Positions 34,423-48,479 of a DNA stretch of 64,000 nucleotides are shown in pieces. The DNA is from Mycobacterium cookii (GTDB lineage: Bacteria; Actinomycetota; Actinomycetes; Mycobacteriales; Mycobacteriaceae), in assembly GCF_010727945.1 (NCBI RefSeq), contig NZ_AP022569.1, positions 1,798,001-1,862,000 on the forward strand, read 5' to 3'. Both the position numbers and the translations under genes were made by a program. The notes under the pieces were generated by a model. The model ran no database searches and was not told where the DNA came from. It was given only the letters and a program-made list of their open reading frames with translations. Numbering within the stretch: the stretch's first letter is position 1; the number at the start of each line of letters is the position of its first letter.

Positions 34423-34899
34423 ATGACCACCGATCAAGTTGACACCCGTCGAGTACTCGGCACTGCTCTGGTCACGGCAGTCGACCATGTCGGCATCGCG
34501 GTGCCCGACCTCGATGCGGCAATCGCGTGGTACCACGACCACCTCGGCATGATTGTTCTGCACGAGGAAGTCAACGATGATCAGGGAATTCGCGAGGCGA
34601 TGCTGTCGGTGCGAGGGGCCGCGGTGGGCAGCGCGCAGGTCCAGTTGATGGCCCCGATCGACGACTCGTCGGCCATCGCGAAATTCCTCGACAAGCGCGG
34701 TCCAGGGATCCAGCAGCTGGCCTACCGGGTCAGCGACCTCGACACCCTCAGCGAGCGCCTTCGCGAGCAGGGCGTCCGGCTGCTCTATGAGGCACCGCGG
34801 CGCGGCACAGCGAACTCGCGGATCAACTTCATTCATCCCAAAGACGCCGGCGGCGTGCTGATCGAATTGGTCGAACCCGCCGACGATTCAGAGAACTAG
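34423..34899 (+). CDS. mce: Methylmalonyl-CoA epimerase
   Basis: A 158-residue vicinal-oxygen-chelate protein. VDHVGIAVPDLDAAIAWYHDHLGM holds the first metal-binding His, IQQLAYRVSDLD the next metal region, and GVLIELVEPA the last Glu. It interconverts the two epimers of methylmalonyl-CoA, linking propionate breakdown to succinyl-CoA and needing adenosylcobalamin mutase downstream. The ATG lies six bases past a TACCGT -10, so it is probably leaderless. The stop shares CTAG with the stop of the convergent small gene. It corresponds to Rv1322A. Confidence 0.95.
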   Translation: MTTDQVDTRRVLGTALVTAVDHVGIAVPDLDAAIAWYHDHLGMIVLHEEVNDDQGIREAMLSVRGAAVGSAQVQLMAPIDDSSAIAKFLDKRGPGIQQLAYRVSDLDTLSERLREQGVRLLYEAPRRGTANSRINFIHPKDAGGVLIELVEPADDSEN

Positions 34900-35192
34900 C
34901 TCCACTTCCGGGTCGGCCCGCGGGTCGCCCGATTGGTCCAGCACGGTGTGTGCCAGTGTCGTCGGTCCTCGACGGCCACTTCACCGTCGTCCGTCGGCCA
35001 CACCACCACATGGGCTGTGCCCGAGCGTATTTCGTGATCGCAGCCGGGGCAGCGATACGTCTTGACCGCATACGCGCCCGCGACCTGCCGAACTTCGTAG
35101 TCATAGCCGTCGGGCCCGGTCTCCACCCGGCGCGGGGCCGGCAGCGGCCCAAGCGGCTGCTGCCGACGCGGCGTCGTGCGGCGTCGAGCCAT
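34896..35192 (-). CDS. Conserved hypothetical with Cys/His motif (Rv1322 homologue)
   Basis: A 98-residue soluble protein. A basic N-terminus is followed by YDYEVRQVAGAYAVKTYRCPGCDHEI and later HWHTPCW; CPGC together with the His/Cys of HWHTPC could bind one zinc ion, which is inference. It lies between the epimerase and nucS genes as in M. tuberculosis (Rv1322). No enzyme motif is visible. It is 22 bases downstream of nucS on the same strand, so both are likely on one transcript. Confidence 0.85.
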   Translation of the reverse strand: MARRRTTPRRQQPLGPLPAPRRVETGPDGYDYEVRQVAGAYAVKTYRCPGCDHEIRSGTAHVVVWPTDDGEVAVEDRRHWHTPCWTNRATRGPTRKWS

Positions 35193-35214
35193 GTCAGCAG
35201 TCTAGTGAGCCCGC

Positions 35215-35895
35215 TCAGAACAACCGGAACTCGTCGGAATCCATCCCGCGCATCTTATCGTAATCCAATGTCAGACAACGAATTCCACGGTCCGTCGCTA
35301 AAGTTTTCGCCTGCGGTTTAATCTGCTGCGCCGCGAACACGCCACTGACCGGCGCCAGCAGGCTGTCCCGGTTCAGCAGGTCCAGGTATCGGGTGAGCTG
35401 TTCGACCCCGTCGATTTCGCCGCGCCGCTTGATCTCCACGGCGACCGAACGGCCCTGTTCGTCGCGGCACAACAGATCGACCGGCCCGATCGGCGTCATG
35501 TATTCGCGGCGCACCAGCGTGTAGCCGGCGCCCAGCAACTCCACGTGTTCGGCGAGCAATACCTGCAGATGGGCCTCGACGCCGTCTTTGACCAGCCCCG
35601 GATCGATCCCCAGTTCGTGACTCGAGTCGTGCTCGATGTCCTCGACGGTGATCCGCAGCTGCTCCCCCGCCTTGTTCTGCACCACCCACACCGGTGCTTC
35701 ACCTTCGCTGCCCTCGCGCTCTTCGGTGAACCAGCACGGCGGGCTCATCCAGTTCAGCGGCTTGTAGGCACGATCGTCGGCGTGCACGCTCACCGAGCCG
35801 TCCGCCTTGAACAGCAACAATCGGCGTGCCGAAGGCAGGTGGGCGGTGAGGCGTCCGACGTAATCCACGGTGCAGCGGGCGATGACGAGGCGCAC
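35215..35895 (-). CDS. nucS: Mismatch-specific endonuclease NucS (EndoMS)
   Basis: A 226-residue endonuclease that cuts both strands at G-T, G-G and T-T mismatches and replaces MutS/MutL in actinobacteria. The N-terminal half is the dimerisation/DNA-binding domain ([23 protein letters not shown]). The RecB-like nuclease domain shows Glu in [19 protein letters not shown] and the [14 protein letters not shown] core (here [18 protein letters not shown]). The C-terminus MDSDEFRLF fits a beta-clamp contact. The GTG at 35895 gives the same N-terminus as M. tuberculosis; a longer frame upstream has no support. Confidence 0.96.
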   Translation of the reverse strand: MRLVIARCTVDYVGRLTAHLPSARRLLLFKADGSVSVHADDRAYKPLNWMSPPCWFTEEREGSEGEAPVWVVQNKAGEQLRITVEDIEHDSSHELGIDPGLVKDGVEAHLQVLLAEHVELLGAGYTLVRREYMTPIGPVDLLCRDEQGRSVAVEIKRRGEIDGVEQLTRYLDLLNRDSLLAPVSGVFAAQQIKPQAKTLATDRGIRCLTLDYDKMRGMDSDEFRLF

Positions 35896-35944
35896 GCAAC
35901 ACACCTTAAGCGCGAGGCGTGCGAACAATTAGGCTGACGCCACC

Positions 35945-37549
35945 ATGATGGCGAAACGAACGACCGCGCAACGGCTGGGGCGATTGCTGGAGCGGGTTAC
36001 GCAGCAGAGCGGTCGGTTGTCAGAAACCCCGGCGTACGGGTCGTGGCTGCTCGGGCGGCCGTCGGAGAGTCAGGCTCGCAGGCGCGTCCGCATCCAGCTG
36101 ATCAGCACGGTCTTCATCGTCGCGGCCAATGTCATCGGTATCGGGGTCGCAACGCTGCTGCTGACCGTCGCCTTCCCGGAGCCGAGCGTCTTCAGCGATG
36201 CGCCGCTGTGGATCTCGTTCATCGCCGTACCGGTGTACTGCGTCGTCGCGCTCGCGCTGGGCACGGCGTGGATAACGCAACGGACCATCGGCGCGCTGCG
36301 TTGGGCGATCGAGGAGCGCGAGCCCACCCCGGACAACGAACGCAGCGTGTTTCAGGCGCCGTTCTGGTTGGCCTTCGGCGTGCTAGTCCTATGGGCCGTC
36401 GGCGCTGGACTGTTGACGACGCTCTACGGGATGGCCAACAGCACCTTCATCCCGATCGTCGGTTTCTCCGTGAGCATCTGCGGCATCCTGGTGTCCACCG
36501 CGTCCTACCTCTTCACCGAGTTCGCGCTGCGCCCGGTCGCCGCGCAGGCACTCGAGGCGGGCAATGTACCGCGCCGGTTGGCGCCCGGCATCATGGGCCG
36601 GACCCTGACCGTCTGGTTCCTCGGTTCCGGTGTTCCGGTTCTGGGCATCGCGATCACCGCGCTGTTCGTCTTGGCGCTGGGCAATCTCAGCCTGACCCAG
36701 TTCGCGGTGGCGGTGCTGGTCATCGCGACCGCGGCGCTGATCTTCGGCTTCGTGTTGATGTGGATTCTGGCCTGGCTGACGGCGACGCCGGTGCGGGTGG
36801 TGCGCGCAGCACTCAAACGAGCCGAAGACGGTGATTTGCGCGGCGATCTGGTGGTGTTCGACGGCACCGAGCTCGGCGAGCTGCAGCGCGGGTTCAACTC
36901 CATGGTCGACGGCTTGCGTGAGCGCGAGCGCGTGCGTGATCTGTTCGGCCGGCACGTGGGACGCGAAGTCGCCGCCGCCGCGGAGCGGGATATGCCGCAG
37001 CTCGGCGGTGAAGAGCGCCACGTCGCAGTGGTTTTCATCGATGTCATCGGCTCGACGCAGCTGGTGACGAGCCGGCCGGCCGCCGAAGTCGTGCAGCTGC
37101 TCAACCGGTTCTTCGCGGTGATCGTCGAAGAGGTGGACCGACACCACGGACTGGTCAACAAATTCGAGGGCGACGCCGTACTGGCGGTGTTCGGTGCGCC
37201 CAATCACCTGGACCGGCCGGAAGATCAGGCCCTCGGCGCGGCGCGCGCCATCGCCCGTCGTCTCGACAGCGAAGTGCCCGAGTGCAAAGCAGGCGTCGGG
37301 GTCACCGCCGGAAAGGCCGTCGCCGGAAATGTCGGCGCGAAGGAGAGATTCGAATACACGGTGATCGGCGAACCGGTCAACGAGGCGGCCAGGCTGTGCG
37401 AGTTGGCGAAGAACGAGTCAAGCCGGCTGTTGGCGTCCGCGGACACCGTCAATGCCGCGAGCGACGACGAGCAGGCCCACTGGTCGTTGGGTGACACGGT
37501 GACGCTGCGCGGTCATGACCAGCCCACGCAGTTGGCGACGCCGGTCTAG
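35945..37549 (+). CDS. Membrane adenylate cyclase with HAMP domain (Rv1318c-Rv1320c type)
   Basis: A 534-residue class III cyclase. About six membrane spans lie between residues 50 and 280, a HAMP domain at about 275-330, and the catalytic domain after 355. Metal residues Asp366 and Asp410, substrate Lys406 (NKFEGD), Thr472, Asn479 and Arg483 are kept. M. tuberculosis has three tandem paralogues here; this window has one, plus the relative at 3759-5264. A second ATG directly follows the first, and either could be used. Divergent from nucS; its stop shares CTAG with the stop of the convergent TetR gene. Confidence 0.94.
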   Translation: MMAKRTTAQRLGRLLERVTQQSGRLSETPAYGSWLLGRPSESQARRRVRIQLISTVFIVAANVIGIGVATLLLTVAFPEPSVFSDAPLWISFIAVPVYCVVALALGTAWITQRTIGALRWAIEEREPTPDNERSVFQAPFWLAFGVLVLWAVGAGLLTTLYGMANSTFIPIVGFSVSICGILVSTASYLFTEFALRPVAAQALEAGNVPRRLAPGIMGRTLTVWFLGSGVPVLGIAITALFVLALGNLSLTQFAVAVLVIATAALIFGFVLMWILAWLTATPVRVVRAALKRAEDGDLRGDLVVFDGTELGELQRGFNSMVDGLRERERVRDLFGRHVGREVAAAAERDMPQLGGEERHVAVVFIDVIGSTQLVTSRPAAEVVQLLNRFFAVIVEEVDRHHGLVNKFEGDAVLAVFGAPNHLDRPEDQALGAARAIARRLDSEVPECKAGVGVTAGKAVAGNVGAKERFEYTVIGEPVNEAARLCELAKNESSRLLASADTVNAASDDEQAHWSLGDTVTLRGHDQPTQLATPV

Positions 37550-38157
37550 TCCGGGACCCCGTGCGTGAACACCGCACGGCTGAGCCGCAGCCAGGCGTCT
37601 CGGAAACGGGCGGGATCGATGTCACCAGGTGGACGGCCGAGCAGAACTTCGATGACCGGCATGTAGCTCAGACCGGCCAGCAGCACCGCACTGATCGCTT
37701 CCGGGTCGGCGATCTGCGTTCCGGCTTCCTCGGCGCTGGCACGCAACGCCTGCCCCATGATCGTGTGTGCGAATGCGAGGTTGCGCACCCACAGTTCGTC
37801 GACCAGGTCGGGTGCGGCATCAGGTTCGTGCAGCATCAGCCGCACAAGATCGGCGTTTTCGGCGATGGTCTGCTGCGCTGCGGTGGCGACGTTGGTGAGC
37901 GCTTCGAGTCTGTCGGCCGGCGTGGTCGCCTGCCGCCATGCGCGCGAGGCCCGCATCCGGTCCAGTCCGCGCCGCAGCGCAGCCCGCAAAACCTCGTTCT
38001 TACTGCGGAAATGCCGGTAAAGCGCGCCGGAGCCCGGCGACATTCCGCACGCTTTCTGCAACTCGGCGGTCGAGGTCGCGGCGTATCCCCGGCTGGCGAA
38101 CAGGACCAGCGCGGTGTCCAGAAGCCGGTCGCGACTGGGTGTGTCAGCCGTTTGCAT
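37546..38157 (-). CDS. TetR-family transcriptional regulator
   Basis: A 203-residue regulator. The helix-turn-helix domain is at about 10-60 (DRLLDTALVLFASRGYAATSTAELQKACG... LYRHFRSKNEVL), with a normal-length ligand/dimer domain behind it. The ATG at 38157 is preferred over an upstream in-frame TTG. A 19-base palindrome lies 28 bases upstream, suited to autoregulation and to control of the divergent PAS gene. No ligand can be predicted. This gene and the next two have no counterpart at this place in H37Rv. Confidence 0.9.
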   Translation of the reverse strand: MQTADTPSRDRLLDTALVLFASRGYAATSTAELQKACGMSPGSGALYRHFRSKNEVLRAALRRGLDRMRASRAWRQATTPADRLEALTNVATAAQQTIAENADLVRLMLHEPDAAPDLVDELWVRNLAFAHTIMGQALRASAEEAGTQIADPEAISAVLLAGLSYMPVIEVLLGRPPGDIDPARFRDAWLRLSRAVFTHGVPD

Positions 38158-38184
38158 TTCGTTAACGCTACTCGATTGCAACCT

Positions 38185-38203
38185 GAGTAGTAAGTAAGTA
38201 CTC
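38185..38203. promoter_or_regulatory. Candidate TetR operator, 19-bp imperfect palindrome
   Basis: The arms GAGTA and TACTC flank a 9-base GTAAGTAAG centre. It lies in the 127-base gap between the divergent TetR and PAS genes, close to the TetR start, which is the usual place for a TetR autoregulatory site. Confidence 0.5.
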
Positions 38204-38284
38204 TCTCACCCCAAGAGTAAGTGCGTCGTGCGCGGGGGCCTTCAGTCAGGACGCGTTTGCTGACAACTCCGGAAGGAACGCGGC

Positions 38285-38740
38285 ATGGGCTCTCACACTG
38301 CGACGTCGGTCATCGACAAACGTCAGACGCGTCCCCGCGACGAATCGGCGACCGATTTCCTCCGTGACTTTCCTGCCCTGGTCGCACTCAGCCGCCTTGC
38401 CGTTCCGATCCTCGCCGTCGACGACAGCGGCGCGATCGAATTCGCGAACGAGGCGTTCGCGGCGATGGTCGGCCACTCGTGCGACGAACTGGTCACGATG
38501 ACGGCACAGTCGCTGGTGGCCTGCATTCAGGTGCCGGGCGCAAAAGTGGTCTCGGTCCTGCGGGAGCACGCCAACACGGTGATTCGACTGCAGCACGCCG
38601 ATGGCTGGACCATGCCGGCGTTGATCAGCGACTCGGTGCTGATCCGTGAGAACGAGAAACTGGCCGTCGTGGCGTTCACAGATTTGACTGAGATCGCTTG
38701 GCACACATCGCCCTACGACGAAATGCTGCCTGGTCGGTAG
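38285..38740 (+). CDS. Single PAS-domain protein
   Basis: A 151-residue soluble protein that consists of one PAS domain at about residues 35-140 (ALSRLAVPILAVDDSGAIEFANEAFAAMVGHS at its N-terminal part). There is no kinase, cyclase or DNA-binding domain attached, so it should work as a sensor partner or binding protein. The ATG has a GGAAGGAA site upstream. Divergent from the TetR gene with a shared palindrome between them. The ClC transporter gene follows after 90 bases on the same strand. Ligand and partner unknown. Confidence 0.82.
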   Translation: MGSHTATSVIDKRQTRPRDESATDFLRDFPALVALSRLAVPILAVDDSGAIEFANEAFAAMVGHSCDELVTMTAQSLVACIQVPGAKVVSVLREHANTVIRLQHADGWTMPALISDSVLIRENEKLAVVAFTDLTEIAWHTSPYDEMLPGR

Positions 38741-38805
38741 TCGGCGAGGTCGGCTCCCAGGAGCCTCGCAGGATCGTCACAGGTAGGGTGCGCGATACTG
38801 CCAGC

Positions 38806-38835
38806 GTGATCGACTATCTCGACTTCCGATCGTGA
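38806..38835 (+). CDS. Possible leader peptide before the ClC gene
   Basis: A nine-codon frame (MIDYLDFRS) starts with a GTG six bases after a GATACT hexamer and ends in a TGA that overlaps the GTG of the ClC gene (GTGA). The ClC gene has no ribosome site of its own, so coupled re-initiation from this leaderless mini-frame would explain its translation. It is a suggestion based on geometry only. Confidence 0.35.
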   Translation: MIDYLDFRS

Positions 38836-40424
38836 GTACTCGGCTGGCCGACTTCGTCGTCGATCGGCGGATGCTGATCATGGTGGCGCTCGCGCTGCCC
38901 ATCGGCGCACTCTCGGCGGGCGCGGCGTGGTGTCTGCTTCGACTCATCGGGCTGGTCACCAACCTCGTCTTCTACCAGCGGTGGGCCGTCGACCTGGTGG
39001 CACCGGGAGCGCAGCATCATTCGTGGTGGCTGGTTCTGGGTGCGCCCATTGCCGGCGGTCTGGTGATCGGTGTGATGGCGCGGCTCGGATCAGAGAAGAT
39101 CCGTGGCCACGGCATGCCCGAGGCGATCGAGGCCATTCTGACCCAGGGCAGCCGGGTCGATCCGAAAGTCGCTGTCCTCAAGCCTATTTCGGCGGCGATC
39201 AGCATCGGGACGGGTGGGCCGTTCGGCGCCGAGGGCCCGATCATCATGACCGGAGGCGCGCTCGGTTCGATTCTCGCGCAGTATCTGCACCTGACCGCCG
39301 ACGAGCGCAAGATCTTGCTGGTGTCCGGCGCCGGCGGCGGAATGGCGGCGACCTTCAACTCTCCGCTGGCATCCATCTTGCTGGCGGTCGAGCTCTTGCT
39401 GTTCGAGTGGCGCCCCCGCAGCACGGTTCCCGTCACCGCCGCGGTCGCCGTCGCGACAGTGGCGCGCCAATTCATCCTCGGCGGCGGCCCGGTGTTCCCG
39501 GTGAGCGTGCACGCCACCCAAATCCCCTGGAACATCGACTTGTTGGCGTTCGTCACCGGCGTGTGCGGAGCGGCCATCGCAATCCTGGCCACCCGGTTGG
39601 TCTATCTGTCCGAGGACGTGTTCTCGCGGTTGCCATTTCACTGGATGTGGTGGCCTGCGATCGGAGGAGCCGTGATCGGGGTCGGCGGACTGATCCAACC
39701 CCGCGCCCTGGGCGTCGGTTACGACGTCATCGGTGAGCTGCTGACCGGCCACGCCACCGTGTCACTGATCGTCGGGATTCTCATTGTGAAGACGGCAATC
39801 TGGTCGTTGTCGCTGGGTTCGGGGACATCGGGCGGCGTGCTGGCACCGTTGTTCATGATCGGCGGTGCGCTCGGAGCCTTTGTCGGACAATGGTTCCCGG
39901 CCGTGTTTCCGGGATTCTGGGCTCTGCTGGGATTGGCCGCCGTGGTCGGCGCCGCGATGCGCGCGCCGTTGACCGGAATCGTGTTCACCCTCGAACTCAC
40001 CCACGCCTGGCCCGCGTTGTTCCCGCTGATCATTGCCTCGATCACCGCCTACGGCGTGTCGGTGCTGACCCTCGACCGCTCGATACTCACCGAGAAGATC
40101 GCCCGGCGTGGACTGCACCTGACGTGCGACTACACCACCGACCCGCTGGAGGCCTTCTTCGTCGAAGAAGTGATGCGCCCTGGGCCGCCGCGGATGCCGA
40201 CAGGCGGCACGGTCGGTACCCGCGACACGTTGCGGCACGCGGCGAATGTTCTCGCTGAAGCGGGTGGCCGGCCGTTGCTGGTGGTGTTGCCAGACGGTGC
40301 CGAGTGCGGGCATCTGGTGATGGACGACCTTCTTCCGGCCCGACTCCATGATCTCAACGAGGACACTTTGCGCACCCGACATTTCGCCGCGTTCACCCGG
40401 GTCCGGACGGCGCCGTCCGACTGA
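38832..40424 (+). CDS. ClC-family chloride channel/transporter with CBS region
   Basis: A 530-residue membrane protein with ten or more spans. The filter segments are recognisable: GTGGPFGAEGPIIM carries the gating Glu of the GxEGP motif, and GSGTSGGVLAPLF matches the GxFxP-type region. The GAGGGMAATFNSPLASILLAVELL segment is typical of bacterial members. The last 100 residues after ILTEKIARRGLHLTCDYTTDPLEAFFVEEVMRP look like a CBS-type regulatory tail. It moves chloride, perhaps in exchange for protons. It sits between the cyclase and alkA genes, where H37Rv has no such gene. Confidence 0.92.
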   Translation: MSTRLADFVVDRRMLIMVALALPIGALSAGAAWCLLRLIGLVTNLVFYQRWAVDLVAPGAQHHSWWLVLGAPIAGGLVIGVMARLGSEKIRGHGMPEAIEAILTQGSRVDPKVAVLKPISAAISIGTGGPFGAEGPIIMTGGALGSILAQYLHLTADERKILLVSGAGGGMAATFNSPLASILLAVELLLFEWRPRSTVPVTAAVAVATVARQFILGGGPVFPVSVHATQIPWNIDLLAFVTGVCGAAIAILATRLVYLSEDVFSRLPFHWMWWPAIGGAVIGVGGLIQPRALGVGYDVIGELLTGHATVSLIVGILIVKTAIWSLSLGSGTSGGVLAPLFMIGGALGAFVGQWFPAVFPGFWALLGLAAVVGAAMRAPLTGIVFTLELTHAWPALFPLIIASITAYGVSVLTLDRSILTEKIARRGLHLTCDYTTDPLEAFFVEEVMRPGPPRMPTGGTVGTRDTLRHAANVLAEAGGRPLLVVLPDGAECGHLVMDDLLPARLHDLNEDTLRTRHFAAFTRVRTAPSD

Positions 40425-40492
40425 GCGGCGCCGGCGACCACGATGTCGCTTTTCCGCTAGAAATGTCACTGGCGGGGTGTAAATGTCGAGCT

Positions 40493-41980
40493 GTGTACGA
40501 AGATTTCGACCGCTGCTACCGAGCCGTCCAATCCAAGGACGCTCGGTTCGACGGCTGGTTCGTCACCGCGGTGCTGACCACCGGAATCTATTGCCGCCCC
40601 AGCTGCCCCGTCCGGCCGCCGTTCGCCCGCAACGTGCGATTCTTTCCCACCTCGGCCGCCGCGCAGGGCGCCGGTTTCCGGGCGTGCAAGCGCTGCCGTC
40701 CAGACGCGTCGCCGGGATCGCCGGAATGGAACGTTCGCGGTGACCTCGTCGCGCGGGCCGTGCGGCTGATCGCCGATGGCATCGTCGACCGCGATGGCGT
40801 GCGGGGCCTGGCCGCACACCTCGGCTACACCACCCGACAGCTTCAGCGGCTGCTGCACGCAGAGACCGGCGCCGGACCACTCGCGCTGGCTCGCGCACAG
40901 CGCGCGCAGACCGCGCGGGTGTTGATCGAGACGACAGTACTGCCTTTCGGTGATATCGCTTATGCCGCAGGGTTTTCCAGCATCCGGCAATTCAATGACA
41001 CACTGCGGCTGGTATACGACAGCACGCCGAGCGAGTTGCGCAGACGCGCGACCGCGCGGTCTGGTCACAACATCACGTCGACGGGAACGGTGTCGCTCCG
41101 CTTACCGGTACGAGTTCCGTTCGCGTACGAGGGGGTGTTCGGCCACCTTGCCGCGAGCGCGGTACCGGGATGCGAGGAGGTACGCGACGGCGCGTATCGC
41201 CGAACCTTGCGGCTACCGTTCGGCAACGGCGTCGTCAGCCTGACGCCGGCGCCTGACCACGTCCGTTGCACGCTGGCGCTCGAGGATTTCCGCGACCTGA
41301 CGTCGGCCATCTCGCGTTGCCGTCGGCTGCTGGACCTCGATGCCGATCCTGACGCGGTGATCGATGCATTGGGTTCGGACCCAGAGCTTGCCCCGGTGAT
41401 AGCCAAGGCACCCGGTCAGCGCATACCCCGCACCGTCGACGAGGCCGAGCTCGCAGTTCGGACTGTCCTGGGCCAGCAGGTGTCGATCAAGGCCGCGCGG
41501 ACGCATGCCGGCCGGTTGGTCGCCGCTTACGGCGAACCAGTTCCCGACGCCGACGGCGGACTCACGCACACCTTTCCGTCCGTCGAGCAGCTCGGTGAGA
41601 TCGACCCAGACCACCTGGCCGTTCCGCGAGCGCGCCGTCGCACCGTCACTGCCCTGGTCGCCGGGCTGGCCGACGGCAGCGTCGTGTTGGATTCCGGCTG
41701 TGACTGGAACGCTGCCCGCAGCCAGTTGCTGGCAGTTCCCGGAATCGGACCGTGGACGGCGGAAGTGATCGCCATGCGTGGTCTCGGTGACCCCGACGCC
41801 TTTCCGGCCAGTGATCTGGGATTGCGTCTGGCGGCAAAGGAATTGGGTCTGCCTACTGAGCAACGAGGGCTGACCGCGCGAAGCAGGCGGTGGCGCCCGT
41901 GGAGGTCGTATGCGACCCAACATCTCTGGACCACGTTGGAGCACGCGGTGAACCATTGGCCGCCGAAGGAGGCCGCATGA
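40493..41980 (+). CDS. alkA: Ada/AlkA fusion: methyl-sensing regulator and 3-methyladenine DNA glycosylase
   Basis: A 495-residue multidomain repair protein. Residues 1-75 are the Ada zinc domain ([19 protein letters not shown] and [16 protein letters not shown] supply the four cysteines, one of which accepts methyl groups from phosphotriesters). Residues 80-190 are AraC-type helix-turn-helix DNA-binding domains. The rest is an AlkA glycosylase with the helix-hairpin-helix [32 protein letters not shown] and its catalytic Asp. The GTG at 40493 fits Rv1317c in length. Its stop overlaps the ogt start (ATGA). Confidence 0.95.
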   Translation: MYEDFDRCYRAVQSKDARFDGWFVTAVLTTGIYCRPSCPVRPPFARNVRFFPTSAAAQGAGFRACKRCRPDASPGSPEWNVRGDLVARAVRLIADGIVDRDGVRGLAAHLGYTTRQLQRLLHAETGAGPLALARAQRAQTARVLIETTVLPFGDIAYAAGFSSIRQFNDTLRLVYDSTPSELRRRATARSGHNITSTGTVSLRLPVRVPFAYEGVFGHLAASAVPGCEEVRDGAYRRTLRLPFGNGVVSLTPAPDHVRCTLALEDFRDLTSAISRCRRLLDLDADPDAVIDALGSDPELAPVIAKAPGQRIPRTVDEAELAVRTVLGQQVSIKAARTHAGRLVAAYGEPVPDADGGLTHTFPSVEQLGEIDPDHLAVPRARRRTVTALVAGLADGSVVLDSGCDWNAARSQLLAVPGIGPWTAEVIAMRGLGDPDAFPASDLGLRLAAKELGLPTEQRGLTARSRRWRPWRSYATQHLWTTLEHAVNHWPPKEAA

Positions 41981-42474
41981 TGCATTTCCGAACCATCGAC
42001 AGTCCGATCGGGCCGCTGGCGCTGGCCGGTCAGGGCACCGTGCTGACCCATCTGCGCATGCTGGATCAGACGTACGAGCCGAATCGGTCGGACTGGGTGC
42101 CCAACGAGCAAGCTTTCCCACAGGTGGTCGAGCAATTGGAGGCCTACTTCGCCCGAGAACGCAACGATTTCGAAGTCGACCTCAATTTGGTGGGAAGCGA
42201 ATTCCAGCGCCGGGTCTGGCAGGCGCTGCTGACGATTCCGTACGGCGAAACCCGATCGTATGGGCAGATCGCCGAACAGATCGGCGCGTCCGGCGCCGCC
42301 CGTGCGGTCGGTTTGGCCAACGGCCGCAATCCAATTGCGATCATCGTGCCGTGCCACCGGGTTATCGGCGCGAGCGGCGGCCTCACCGGATACGGCGGCG
42401 GGCTTGGTCGAAAACGGTGGCTCCTCGATATGGAGCGGTCGCAGACCTCCGCGACACTGACCCTTTTCGACTGA
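41977..42474 (+). CDS. ogt: Methylated-DNA--protein-cysteine methyltransferase
   Basis: A 165-residue suicide repair protein that takes the methyl group from O6-methylguanine. The active-site segment [12 protein letters not shown] carries the acceptor Cys; [24 protein letters not shown] is the DNA-binding helix-turn-helix with the Arg finger, and GLANGRNP follows. The ATG at 41977 lies in the alkA stop and has GAAGGAGG upstream. Coupling to the Ada-AlkA fusion gives one alkylation-damage operon, as in M. tuberculosis. Confidence 0.97.
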   Translation: MMHFRTIDSPIGPLALAGQGTVLTHLRMLDQTYEPNRSDWVPNEQAFPQVVEQLEAYFARERNDFEVDLNLVGSEFQRRVWQALLTIPYGETRSYGQIAEQIGASGAARAVGLANGRNPIAIIVPCHRVIGASGGLTGYGGGLGRKRWLLDMERSQTSATLTLFD

Positions 42475-42483
42475 GCCGGGCCG

Positions 42484-43014
42484 TTAGAACCCCGGCAGCT
42501 GCAGCGGCGACGGCGCAGGCGGGCCGAACGGAAGGCCGGCCGGCGCGGCGCCCGGTGCCCCAGGTATCGGGAAGGGCATGTCGCCGTTCGCGACCGAAGT
42601 CATGAAGGACGGGCACTGCGACTGGATCGCCATCCCGACGAGGAAGCCGGCAAGTGGCGGTGCCAGCCCACCGTTGCCGCTGATCTGGGCGGCGCTGCTG
42701 GCCAGTCCGCTGCCGGGCTGGACCAGCATTGGGCAGATGGACTGCCCCACCTGCGCGATGGCGCCACTCACCGGACCGTTGTTGCCGATACCTGCGCTAT
42801 TGAGCACCGGCGCCATGGCGTCGCCGACCGAGTCGGCGTGCGCATGGGGGCTGACGCCCGTGGCCGCGGCGAAGACCGCCGCCGTGACGATGACGGGCCG
42901 CAGTGCCCGCGTCGAGACCGCTACGGCAGCGTCCATCATGGTCCGCCGGTCATCTGCGCCCGTCCGTCCCCTCAGCGGGCTGCGCATTCGAGCTGCTCCA
43001 CCAACTACCGTCAT
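42484..43014 (-). CDS. Secreted hypothetical protein
   Basis: A 176-residue exported protein. After a long charged N-terminus of about 35 residues comes a signal sequence (RPVIVTAAVFAAATGVSPHAHA, cleavage near 60). The mature part is Gly/Ala/Pro rich, has two cysteines (QSICPML and QSQCPSF) that could pair, and ends in a Pro-rich tail PAPSPLQLPGF. The ATG at 43014 is preceded by AGGAGGGG seven bases upstream. It lies between ogt and the rrn operon, nine bases from the ogt stop. I do not recognise a family; similar small secreted proteins are common in mycobacteria. The 276 bases between its start and the rrn terminator are A+T rich with no other gene. Confidence 0.75.
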   Translation of the reverse strand: MTVVGGAARMRSPLRGRTGADDRRTMMDAAVAVSTRALRPVIVTAAVFAAATGVSPHAHADSVGDAMAPVLNSAGIGNNGPVSGAIAQVGQSICPMLVQPGSGLASSAAQISGNGGLAPPLAGFLVGMAIQSQCPSFMTSVANGDMPFPIPGAPGAAPAGLPFGPPAPSPLQLPGF

Positions 43015-43290
43015 GTCGGGTCCCCTCCTCAGTAGCTTGTGCCCCATAGAGCACAAGTATCACTTCGGTAACGGTAGGGCTGTTTTATAACATTAGCAAC
43101 ACAGAAAGGTAACTCTTTGCAACCTGAGCGTTGCGCTACCGCGACTTCCGAGACCGAAGTGCGATGATCGCCGGCTTCGATGGGGCCAGCCGGCCGGCGC
43201 AGCCTTTAGGCGAATGGGAAAAGCGCCCAGTTATAAGTAACCAAGGAAATACGTATTCGGAGAAATACATTTGGTCTTTAAATACAAATG

Positions 43291-43319
43291 CCTCGGCCCC
43301 CCGATATGGGGGGCCGAGG
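43291..43319 (-). terminator. Terminator of the rrn operon
   Basis: A perfect 12-bp stem CCTCGGCCCCCC/GGGGGGCCGAGG with a 5-base loop, 12 bases after the end of 5S rRNA, followed on the minus strand by an A+T-rich stretch with several T. It is the strongest hairpin in the window. Confidence 0.9.
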
Positions 43320-43331
43320 GTTTTGTGGTTG

Positions 43332-43446
43332 TGTTCGGCGGTGTCCTACTTTTCCACCCGGGTGGGTAGTATCATCGGCGCTGGCAGGCTTAGCTTCCGG
43401 GTTCGGGATGGGTCCGGGCGTTTCCCTGTCGCTATGACCGCCGTAA
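43332..43446 (-). rRNA. rrf: 5S ribosomal RNA
   Basis: About 115 bases. It begins TTACGGCGGTCATAGCG and ends ACACCGCCGAACA; the two ends pair in helix I. The conserved CCCGAACCCGGAAGCTAAG is present. It is the last gene of the rrn operon, 79 bases after 23S. Ends were set by comparison with the known M. tuberculosis gene and could be off by a few bases. Confidence 0.95.
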
Positions 43447-43525
43447 CTTTATATAAAATTGTGGGGTTGTTATTGGTGGTGGGGTGCGGCAGTTTTGTGG
43501 TTATTTGGTGTAGTGGTTGCGTGTG

Positions 43526-48479
<4,954 letters not shown>

